12,306 bases of DNA from an uncultured Caldimonas sp. (GTDB lineage Bacteria > Pseudomonadota > Gammaproteobacteria > Burkholderiales > Burkholderiaceae), in assembly GCF_946480305.1 (NCBI RefSeq), contig NZ_CAMLJQ010000071.1:1-12306 (forward strand), in the 5' to 3' direction. Of the stretch, positions 6,177-12,306 are shown in pieces. Position 1 is the first letter of the stretch, and the number at the start of each line of letters is the position of its first letter. A program made the translations under genes and the position numbers. Under the pieces are notes generated by a model that was not told the DNA's origin, made no database searches, and was given only the letters and a program-made list of their open reading frames with translations.

Positions 6177-7757
6177 TCAGGCGAATTTACGCTCCGACGG
6201 CGGCGGCGGATCCCACTGGTAGAGCCAGGTCTCGGTGAGCGGCTGGCCGTCGCACTGCAGGAAGAGCCGCAGGTCGATCGGGCGGGTGCTGTCGTCGGTG
6301 GGGCGCAGGTCGAACATGGCACGCCAGCCGTTGATGGAATGCAAGGGCCGCGCGGAGGTGATCTCGATCTTGCCGCGCGACGACCAGATCACCGGCTCGA
6401 CCTTGGCCTCCTTGCCGATCAGCGAGAAGTCGCCGCCGGCGAAGTCCACCGCGAAGCGCCACGAGAAATACTTGCGCGGCTGGCCGACGATGCCGCCGAT
6501 GCCGGTGCGGGTGGCGACACATTCGGCCAGCGGCGGCCGGGCCGGCGGGTGCGCGCCCCAGTGGAGCCGGTAGCCGAACAGCAGCTCCTGGCCGGCCTGC
6601 GGCTTTTGCGCCGGGTTCCAGAACGCGACGATGTTGTCGAAGGTCTCGTCGATGGTCGGGATCTCGACCAGCTGCACCGAGCCTGCGCCCCAGCCAGCCT
6701 TGGGCTCCACCCACAGGCACGGGCGCTTGTCGTAGAACACGCCGTCGTCCTGGTAGTGGTCGAAGTTGCGGTCGCGCTGCAGCAGGCCGAAGCCGCGCGG
6801 GTTGTTGTCCTGGAAGGCGTTGAAGCGCAGGTGGGCCGGGTTGGCGAGCGGGCGCCAGATCCACTCGCCGCCGCCGGTCCACATCTGCAGGCCGTCGGTG
6901 TCGTGGATCTCGGGCCGCCAGTCGTTGGCCATGCGTTTGTCGTTCTCGCCGAACTGGAACATGCTGGTGCACGGCGCGATGCCGAGCCGCTCGATCGTCT
7001 TGCGCGGGTACAGCGCGGCGTCGATGTCCATCACCTGCGTGTCGCCCGGCGTGATCAAGAAGCGGTAGGCCCCTGCCACGCTCGGCGAGTCGAGCAGGCC
7101 GTAGACGGTGAGCGTGTTCGACTGCTTGGCGGGCTTTTCCAGCCAGTACGACACGAAGTTCGGAAACTCCTCCGGCCGGTTCATGCCGCTGTCGATGGCC
7201 AGGCCGCGGGCCGACTGGCCGTACTGCCATTCGCCGCCCACCGCGCGGAAGTAGCTGGCTCCGAGGAAGGCGGCGATGTCGCGCTGCAGGTCGGTGTGGA
7301 AGTTGAGCCGGAAGCCGGCAAAGCCGAGGTCGGCCGGCAGGCGCTCGGCCGGCACGCCGCTGTCGCTGTGGTCGAACAGCGCCGGGTCGTAGGCGATCTC
7401 CTGGGCCTGGCCGTTCTCGATTTCATACAGGCGCACCGGCGACTTGAAGAACAGGCCGAGGTGGAAGAACTGCGCCTGGAAGCGCAGCTGGTCGTCGCGC
7501 CACAGCGCGCGCTCCTTGTTGAAGCGGATCGACTGGTACTGGTCCCAGTTCAGGTTGTCCAGGCCCTTGGGCAACGTGGACCGCGGCGCCTGGTAAGGCT
7601 TGGCCGCCAGTGCGCGCGCCTGGCCCTTGAGCCAGGCGTAATCGAACGCCTGCGGTTTGCCGATGGGTTTGAGATCCGCGGCCAGGGCGTGGCCGGACAA
7701 CAGCGAGCCGCCGGAAGCAGCGGCCGCGAGACAGGACAGGAAATGACGTCGTTGCAC
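6177..7757 (-). CDS. opgD: Periplasmic glucan biosynthesis protein D (OpgD/MdoD)
   Basis: This 526-residue protein of the MdoG/OpgG family acts in the periplasm on osmoregulated periplasmic glucans. E. coli OpgD controls glucan chain length, and the family is now linked to beta-1,2-glucan cleavage. The first residues MQRRHFLSCLAAAASGG...ALAAD form a twin-arginine signal (Arg3/Arg4, likely cut near residue 26), which favours OpgD over the Sec-exported OpgG. Family stretches seen include QFFHLGLFF (95-103), DLGFAGFRLNF (143-153), FLGASYFRAV (164-173), QYGQSARGLAID (178-189), SMFQFGEND (265-273), GGGEWIWRPL (295-304), NPRGFGLLQRDR (319-330), and DNIVAFW (374-380). The GTG at 7757 is chosen because it places the Arg pair at the very N-terminus as in E. 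coli. The frame stays open to an ATG at 7961, which would give an unlikely 68-residue lead. No opgGH is visible next to it. Confidence 0.9.
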   Translation of the reverse strand: MQRRHFLSCLAAAASGGSLLSGHALAADLKPIGKPQAFDYAWLKGQARALAAKPYQAPRSTLPKGLDNLNWDQYQSIRFNKERALWRDDQLRFQAQFFHLGLFFKSPVRLYEIENGQAQEIAYDPALFDHSDSGVPAERLPADLGFAGFRLNFHTDLQRDIAAFLGASYFRAVGGEWQYGQSARGLAIDSGMNRPEEFPNFVSYWLEKPAKQSNTLTVYGLLDSPSVAGAYRFLITPGDTQVMDIDAALYPRKTIERLGIAPCTSMFQFGENDKRMANDWRPEIHDTDGLQMWTGGGEWIWRPLANPAHLRFNAFQDNNPRGFGLLQRDRNFDHYQDDGVFYDKRPCLWVEPKAGWGAGSVQLVEIPTIDETFDNIVAFWNPAQKPQAGQELLFGYRLHWGAHPPARPPLAECVATRTGIGGIVGQPRKYFSWRFAVDFAGGDFSLIGKEAKVEPVIWSSRGKIEITSARPLHSINGWRAMFDLRPTDDSTRPIDLRLFLQCDGQPLTETWLYQWDPPPPSERKFA

Positions 7758-8110
7758 GGTGGACTGGTGTGGAGGTGGAACGGCGGAGGAGCCGGGCGGC
7801 ACAGGCGCTGATGGCGTGCCGCCGGCCGGGGTCGCCGCATGGTAGCGGCGCACCCGCCGTCGCCGCGCCCGGCCTGCAGCAACCGTTGGTGACACAACGT
7901 TGCCGGCGCGAGGCCGCGTGGATCGTGCGCATCGTTGACCTGCCATGCAATCGACCGCCATGCCGCGCAGGTGCGGCGACTACAGCCGGTTGCACGTGCA
8001 CACCCGAAGATGGCAGCACGCCCGAAAAATGCCGCGCAGCACGCGCACTGCGGCGTCGCGGTGGAGTGCCGTCGGCAGACAAGTGCGACGACTCCAGCCG
8101 TATCCCGCAG
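7758..8110. other. 353-nt gene-free divergent intergenic region
   Basis: This stretch separates the divergent opgD and the broken cyclase. It holds two neighbouring palindromes (annotated separately at 7880-7902). Weak open frames cross it on both strands, but they have no ribosome site and no recognisable protein. No convincing -35/-10 pair was found by eye for either flank. It should contain the opgD promoter. Confidence 0.6.
7880..7902. promoter_or_regulatory. Twin palindromes CAAC-C-GTTG and CAACGTTG
   Basis: CAACCGTTG (7880-7888) and the perfect 8-bp palindrome CAACGTTG (7895-7902) are separated by GTGACA. Their centres are about 14.5 bp apart, and together they also form a larger imperfect inverted repeat. 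The layout resembles a tandem operator, about 125 nt upstream of the opgD GTG. No regulator is identified. Confidence 0.35.
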
Positions 8111-8838
8111 ATGAAACTTCCCTCCGTCGAACGCCAACTGCAACTGATCTTCGTCGCCATGGCTGCGGGCCTGCTCGCCGTCATCGGCTTCAGCCTGTAT
8201 GCCGCGCGCGCCGCCGCTGCGGCCGACGATGCACGCAACCTCGCCAACCTGCGCCTGCGCACGCTCGACCTCACGCTGTCGGCCATGCAAGACGCCGAAA
8301 CCGGTCAGCGCGGCTACCTCATCACCGGCGAAACGCCCTACCTGCGACCCTTCGAAGAAGCGGTGCAGGTGATCGACCAACGCTTCACCAGGCTGCACGA
8401 CCTGTACCAAGACGACGCGCCCAGCCAGCGGACGATCGCACAGATGCGGGAACTGGCAGACCGCAAGCTCGCGTTGCTGCGCGAGCAGTGGGCGACCAGG
8501 TGCTGGAACTGGCGGCTGCGCGCTTTCGCGGCATCTTGCGTGAGTCGGACTTCCTGGCGCGCCTGGGCGGCGACGAGTTCGCGGTGGTGATGCCCTCCGC
8601 GCCGAGCGAAAGCGATGCGGCGCGACTGGCCGAGCGGTTGATCGCATCGCTCGAGACACCGCTGCTGCCGTTCCTGACGGACCATCCTGTCGGCACGAGT
8701 GTCGGTATCGCCTTCTACCCGGCCGATGCCGGGGACCACGCCTCGCTGGTGAAGACGGCCGATGCGGCGATGTATGCCGCGAAACGCGGCGGCAAGCACC
8801 GGCACCGGCTCTACCGGGAGGAGACTGCGCCGAGGTAG
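8111..8838 (+). pseudogene. Diguanylate cyclase with internal deletion and frame change
   Basis: The 5' part (ATG 8111 to about 8490) encodes a membrane helix (VAMAAGLLAVIGFSLYAA) and the start of a CHASE3-like sensor, with SAMQDAETGQRGYLITGETPYLRPFEEA. From 8491 another frame encodes GDQVLELAAARF, the inhibitory site RESD (8539-8550), five residues, GGDEF (8566-8580), and the rest of the cyclase domain to VGIAFYP and AAMYAAKRGGKHRHRLY. Missing between them are the end of the sensor, the second membrane helix and roughly the first half of the GGDEF domain, including its early Mg/GTP-binding region. The two parts are out of frame, and the first frame runs on to a stop at 8590. A deletion of several hundred bases fits best. 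The C-terminal remnant is well conserved, so the loss may be recent. Cyclase activity is not expected. Confidence 0.85.
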
Positions 8839-11036
8839 CTTCCTGCCGCTGCGCTGCGCCGACCGCGCCAGGCCAGCCCCGCGAGGCCCAGTGCCATCAA
8901 TGCATAGGTGCCAGGCTCCGGCACCGCTGCCACGTAAAGCTCGACATAGTCGTCGCCGTACACCAGCGCGGTGCGGTACAGCGTCGAGTCGAGTCCGGCG
9001 GAGTAGCCGTCGAAGCGCCCCTGGATGTCGCCTGCCACGAGAAACCGGTACCGACCCAAGGGCGCGTGGCCAGGGCCGATGTAGCTGCTGAAGTCCATTT
9101 CGACGAAGCCATCCAACCGAGCGGTGCCGGTGACGAATAGCTGTTGGATCGAAGTGCTGCCCAGCAAGCGGATCGTCGTGTCGCCGAACTCGACATACGG
9201 CGCGTCGAACTCTGCCGGCCCCCACAACCCTTCTGTGCCCACGCCGAACGTGCCTTCGTGAAAGACGACGCCGCGGGACACCATCTTGCCGTGCAGCCAG
9301 GTTTGCGCATCCGCGCCGCGTTGTGTGTAAACCCCGTCCAGTTCGAACGCGTACGGGCTCGGGTCGCCCCACGGTGTCGTCAGCGCCAGTTCGAGGAAGC
9401 CGCGGTTTTCAAGCGGGCCGTTGACGGACAGCGAAATGGTCCGCAACGCCAGCCGCCCTTCGTTGAGTCGCAGATCCTCGAACGCTCCACGTCCGTCCGG
9501 ACGGACGATCGCGCCGAGTCCCCGCATCGTGATATCGCCGCGGTTGACGGTCAGCACCTCAGCGGAAGCCGGCAGAATGAGCTTGCCGTTGAACACGTCG
9601 TAGCGCCCGCCTTCGAGCACGCCGTTGCGCCACTGCCGAAAACCGCCTCGCAACTCGATCGAGGCAGCACGCCAGACGCTCACGAAGCCGGTGTTGTCGA
9701 ACTCGCCGTGCACGATCGTCCGGCCCCGAAAGGCGCGCAGCTCGCCCTGGTTGTGCAACTCCCCGTCGACGTGCAGCCAGCTTGAGCTCGCATCCAGCAC
9801 CATCGTGCCGGCGTTGCGTATCTGCGCAATGGACAGCCGAGGGGTGGCCGATGTCGAGCTGCTATTGCGCACGGCATTGAACCTGCCACCCTCGGTGATG
9901 AACAAGGTACCGCTGCCGGTCAGCTTCACGTCGGGCGCGGTCATGTGCACGCTCGCGCCGTCGACGACGAGTTGCCCGTCCACATGCACGACACCTCGCC
10001 GCAGATCGACTTGCCGCCAGGGGATTACGCCGTCAGGGGCGCTGAACGTGAGCGTGCCCCGCTCGCCCACGGTCCAGTCACCCGTGCTCACAAGCTGGGT
10101 GCGATCCAGGTCCACGCGCATTGAACCGTCTCGCACCGTGACCTGCCCGGTGTGCGACGCATCGGCATGGGCGAGGCGAGCGTGCAGCGAGCCGCCGGCA
10201 ACTTCGATCCGCCCGGCGTTGAGCCAGCTGCTCGTCGGGTGTGGGTAGAAGTCGTCGCGCAAGACCGCCCCGACGTTCCATTGCGAAGAACCTTCGCGCA
10301 CCGCGAGCAGCCCGTGGTTGACGAAGCCGGAAAAACGCTCGATGGTGACCGTCGAGGCGGCAGCACCGGTTTTTTCATACGCACCGTCGATCCGGTAGGT
10401 GCCACCGCCTTCCAGCACCCACTGATGGCCGCCAGCCGTTGCATGGTCCATGAAGCGCGCAGGGGTGTCGACGTGCTGCAACCCGCGTTGCGTCACAGTA
10501 CCGGTGCCGTCCCACAAGGCGTCGCCGCCGAAACTGAATGCGGCGGCGCGCCGATCGGCAGAGCCCGCGATGTGGGCTGACCCCGTCACCGTGACTTCAC
10601 CGTGCTGCGCCGACGGCGAGTAGCCGCTGAAGCTGCCGCCGCTCCAATGCAGCGAGCCGACCGCCCAACGGGGGCTCATCAGGACGCCGCCTGTGAACCG
10701 CAACGCCCCAAGCGACGAACCCGGCTGGCTGTCGAGCGCGAGCAGGCCGCCCGTGACGCTCAGCGTTCCGCCGCCCCGCACTCCCGCCGCCGCGTACTGT
10801 CCCGAGCGCAGCGTCGTGTCGTGTGGCCCGAGTTCGAGCCAGTCCGTGCCCGGTGCAGCGAATTCGCTTTCCAGCAGCGGCGGGCTCCAGTTGGTGGTGA
10901 CGTCCCAGAACGGCTGAGCAGGGCCGGCCGCGCCGGTCCAGGTGATGGTCTCTGCCTGGGCGCAGGCCGCGGCAAGGGCCGCGGCGCCGAGGCACACGGA
11001 CCGGGCGGGAATGGGAAACCGGCGGGTGCGTTGCAT
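8811..11036 (-). CDS. PEP-CTERM sorting-domain protein with beta-solenoid repeats
   Basis: This 741-residue exported protein has a signal peptide (1-28, ending AQA/ET). Its mature start ITWTG...PFWDVTTNW is a pattern common in autotransporter-like and PEP-CTERM proteins. A long Gly-rich body carries repeated N-x-G turns followed by short strands (about 240, 273, 408, 429, 448, 544). A GRYRFLVAGDIQGRF...Y...YVELYV stretch (661-701) is typical of the end of such solenoids. The sorting signal is VPEPGTYALMALGLAGLAWRGRR (705-727): PEP motif, membrane helix, basic cluster, recognised by an exosortase (EpsH type) elsewhere in the genome. The ATG at 11036 has a strong AGGAGGA at 11043-11049. Function is likely cell-surface or extracellular-matrix related; no enzyme domain was seen. 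After the basic cluster it keeps an unusual 14-residue tail that overlaps the pseudogene. Confidence 0.88.
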   Translation of the reverse strand: MQRTRRFPIPARSVCLGAAALAAACAQAETITWTGAAGPAQPFWDVTTNWSPPLLESEFAAPGTDWLELGPHDTTLRSGQYAAAGVRGGGTLSVTGGLLALDSQPGSSLGALRFTGGVLMSPRWAVGSLHWSGGSFSGYSPSAQHGEVTVTGSAHIAGSADRRAAAFSFGGDALWDGTGTVTQRGLQHVDTPARFMDHATAGGHQWVLEGGGTYRIDGAYEKTGAAASTVTIERFSGFVNHGLLAVREGSSQWNVGAVLRDDFYPHPTSSWLNAGRIEVAGGSLHARLAHADASHTGQVTVRDGSMRVDLDRTQLVSTGDWTVGERGTLTFSAPDGVIPWRQVDLRRGVVHVDGQLVVDGASVHMTAPDVKLTGSGTLFITEGGRFNAVRNSSSTSATPRLSIAQIRNAGTMVLDASSSWLHVDGELHNQGELRAFRGRTIVHGEFDNTGFVSVWRAASIELRGGFRQWRNGVLEGGRYDVFNGKLILPASAEVLTVNRGDITMRGLGAIVRPDGRGAFEDLRLNEGRLALRTISLSVNGPLENRGFLELALTTPWGDPSPYAFELDGVYTQRGADAQTWLHGKMVSRGVVFHEGTFGVGTEGLWGPAEFDAPYVEFGDTTIRLLGSTSIQQLFVTGTARLDGFVEMDFSSYIGPGHAPLGRYRFLVAGDIQGRFDGYSAGLDSTLYRTALVYGDDYVELYVAAVPEPGTYALMALGLAGLAWRGRRSAAAGSYLGAVSSR

Positions 11037-11259
11037 GAGAAGTCCTCCTGCGTTTCGGATCGATTCGACCGCCGGTCGAGCGCACCGCCAGCCGGTCGTC
11101 CAGACAGGGCACCGCTCGAATCCCCGTGGCAATAGCGTGGCCGATCCGCAGTTGGATGTGGAAAAGGAATGCAAGCGGAGGTAAGAAGGCCCGGCGGTTG
11201 ACCGCACGCATGCCTGTCATGCACCGGTCGCTCATTGGGCGATAACCTCCGCTCCAGGG
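11037..11259. other. Leader region of the PEP-CTERM gene
   Basis: This 223-nt gap between the GFA-family gene and the PEP-CTERM gene contains the ribosome site of the latter (AGGAGGA, 11043-11049). It also has a short operator-like inverted repeat, TCGACC-GCC-GGTCGA (11065-11079), just upstream of it, and a small inverted repeat, GCATG-CCTGT-CATGC, near 11208-11222. No clear terminator and no convincing promoter hexamers were found by eye. Confidence 0.5.
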
Positions 11260-11661
11260 TCAGGCGCGACCCGGTTGCCACTCGGCATGGCCAGGTATGC
11301 CTGCCTGCTCCAACCAGTAGACGTCGTGCGAAGTCCAGATGTGTGCGGCGGGTGTCATGCCCGGGTCTTCGTCCAGCGTGGCCACGCGCACGATCACGTG
11401 CGGCTGCGCCGGCCGCTCGGCCACCAGGTGCGAGCCGCACACCGAGCAGAAGTGCCGCAGCTTGCCGGGCGAAGACTCGAAGGTGCTGAGTCGGTCCTGC
11501 CCCGACAACCAGCGGAAGTGATCGCGTTGCACGCCCGCAGTGGACGCGAATGCAGCCGCATGCGCCTTGCGGCAGGTTCGGCAGTGGCAGTGGACGATAG
11601 GCATGTCGAGGTGGTCGACCTGATACCGGATGGCGCCACAGAGGCAGGAGCCGTTGATCAC
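11260..11661 (-). CDS. GFA/CENP-V family zinc-binding protein
   Basis: This 133-residue protein belongs to the GFA family (named after the glutathione-dependent formaldehyde-activating enzyme). The zinc ligands are in place: the CLCG pair (Cys6, Cys8), the cluster HCHCRTC (Cys25, Cys27, Cys30) and CSVC (Cys72, Cys75). The C-terminal HIWTSHDVYW region is also typical. Most members have no proven substrate, so formaldehyde activation should not be assumed. It starts with GTG at 11661, preceded by AGGAGG (11668-11673) with 6 nt spacing. That GTG overlaps the stop of the upstream oxygenase gene in the form GTGA, indicating translational coupling. No other GFA-type or formaldehyde gene is in view. 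Confidence 0.9.
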   Translation of the reverse strand: MINGSCLCGAIRYQVDHLDMPIVHCHCRTCRKAHAAAFASTAGVQRDHFRWLSGQDRLSTFESSPGKLRHFCSVCGSHLVAERPAQPHVIVRVATLDEDPGMTPAAHIWTSHDVYWLEQAGIPGHAEWQPGRA

Positions 11662-12239
11662 GTGGTGCCTCCTTCGCTGCCGACCGCGGTGATGCGTCGA
11701 TACATCACGTCGGTGCGCAGCACGTACTTCACACCGCTGAGCACCGGGCTGCCCTGGTGCCTCACGCGATGCGGGAAGACCAGCGCCATGCCCTGTGCAG
11801 GCTTCACCGCGTCCCAGCCAAAGGCGGTTTCACCGCCTTCGAAGTCGTCGTTCAGGTAGATCAGGAAGGTGAGGATGCTCTCTTCGGTGGCCGAGCGTCG
11901 GAAGCTGCCGTCGAAGTGCCAGGTGAACTGCTGCTGGTGCTCGTAGCGGTAGTAGCGCATGCGCTCGTTGAAGCCGCACGGCTGCCAGCCGTCGAGGTCG
12001 GGCGGCAGGTGAGGCAGCGCGCGCTCGTAGAGCATGGCCGCGAGCGCCGGGTCGTCGAAGATGATGCGGTCGTTGTTGCGGGCGTCCTTGTAGATGCGTT
12101 CTCCGTCGTCGGTGCGCACCGCGGCCTCCGAGTAGCCGTTGACTTCGCTCGTGGCGATGAAGTGCGCGCATTCCTGCGGCGTGAGAAAACCGGCGATGGT
12201 GAAGACACCGGCGCCGTAAGAGCGTGTGGTCGTGTTCAT
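11658..12239 (-). CDS. 2-oxoglutarate/Fe(II)-dependent oxygenase, prolyl 4-hydroxylase type
   Basis: This 193-residue soluble dioxygenase has the double-stranded beta-helix fold of the P4Hc class. The iron ligands can be read as His108 and Asp110 (FTWHFDG) and His161 (HRVRHQGSPV), with Arg175 (KYVLRTDVMY) as the likely 2-oxoglutarate salt-bridge residue. The stretch ILTFLIYLNDDFEGGETAF (122-140) is the usual core of the family, and the N-terminal FLTPQECAHFI begins the domain. The substrate is unknown; relatives hydroxylate proline or other residues in proteins or small molecules. The ATG at 12239 is preferred over a GTG at 12293 because it lies just before the domain, though no strong ribosome site is seen. 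Its stop overlaps the start of the GFA-family gene, so the two are probably made together. Confidence 0.88.
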   Translation of the reverse strand: MNTTTRSYGAGVFTIAGFLTPQECAHFIATSEVNGYSEAAVRTDDGERIYKDARNNDRIIFDDPALAAMLYERALPHLPPDLDGWQPCGFNERMRYYRYEHQQQFTWHFDGSFRRSATEESILTFLIYLNDDFEGGETAFGWDAVKPAQGMALVFPHRVRHQGSPVLSGVKYVLRTDVMYRRITAVGSEGGTT

Positions 12240-12306
12240 GCTGATGTGACGGGTGATGCGCCGTGGGGCGCGAGCTGCGCGAAAGGGCGGCACAGCGGTG
12301 CCGCTG

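Noticed and set aside
6339..7811. 490-codon plus-strand frame opposite opgD
   Set aside because: It is an antisense shadow of a well-conserved gene, with no domain seen.
11100..11122. Lipoprotein reading of the PEP-CTERM gene N-terminus (LAAAC)
   Set aside because: The residue three before the Cys is Ala rather than Leu/Val/Ile, and a good signal peptidase I site (AQA/ET) follows; the C-terminal PEP-CTERM signal already explains sorting.
10597..11235. Minus-strand frame starting MSDRCMTGMRAVNRRAF just below the GFA-family gene
   Set aside because: It has an ATG with a fair upstream G-rich stretch, but most of it overlaps the PEP-CTERM gene in another frame. The protein becomes Arg/Pro-rich low complexity and shows no family feature.

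Overview
The window is high-GC and dense, and its codon use and gene content look like a betaproteobacterium of the order Burkholderiales (Rubrivivax/Piscinibacter/Rhizobacter-like). The clues are a NarX/NarL plus tandem NarK1/NarK2 nitrate cluster, an OpgD with a Tat signal, and a PEP-CTERM surface protein. This placement is inference from protein style; no marker gene is present.

Left part (1-6096, all minus strand), the nitrate-respiration module. Read in the direction of transcription it is uspA-like, narX, narL, narK1, narK2, with narGHJI expected just past the left edge. The narX sensor and narL regulator are 19 nt apart, and narK1 and narK2 are 22 nt apart. A near-perfect FNR/Anr-type box lies 21 nt upstream of a TACAGT -10 element in front of narX. 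This geometry puts the predicted transcription start at, or within a base of, the narX ATG. The usp gene has a weaker copy of the same layout. The narK1 leader shares the same -10 nonamer and also holds an FNR-like half-palindrome and one NarL-type heptamer. The picture is of oxygen-limitation control (FNR/Anr) over a nitrate two-component system, which in turn controls nitrate uptake and nitrite export.

Middle (6177-8838). A Tat-exported periplasmic glucan protein (opgD) is encoded on the minus strand. A 353-nt gene-free stretch with two adjacent CAAC/GTTG palindromes separates it from a broken plus-strand diguanylate cyclase. That gene keeps its N-terminal membrane/CHASE3-like sensor start and the C-terminal part of its GGDEF domain, but lacks everything between and changes frame at the junction.

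Right part (8811-12239, minus strand). A 741-residue secreted beta-solenoid-like PEP-CTERM protein overlaps the broken cyclase tail-to-tail by 28 bp. Upstream of it is a translationally coupled pair: a P4H-type 2-oxoglutarate/Fe(II) oxygenase followed by a GFA-family zinc protein, with a GTGA overlap.

No tRNA, rRNA, CRISPR array or insertion sequence was seen. Nothing here is clearly a wholly new system. The most useful observations are the promoter architecture of the nar/usp block, the internally deleted cyclase, and the solenoid PEP-CTERM protein with a tail that runs into the pseudogene.
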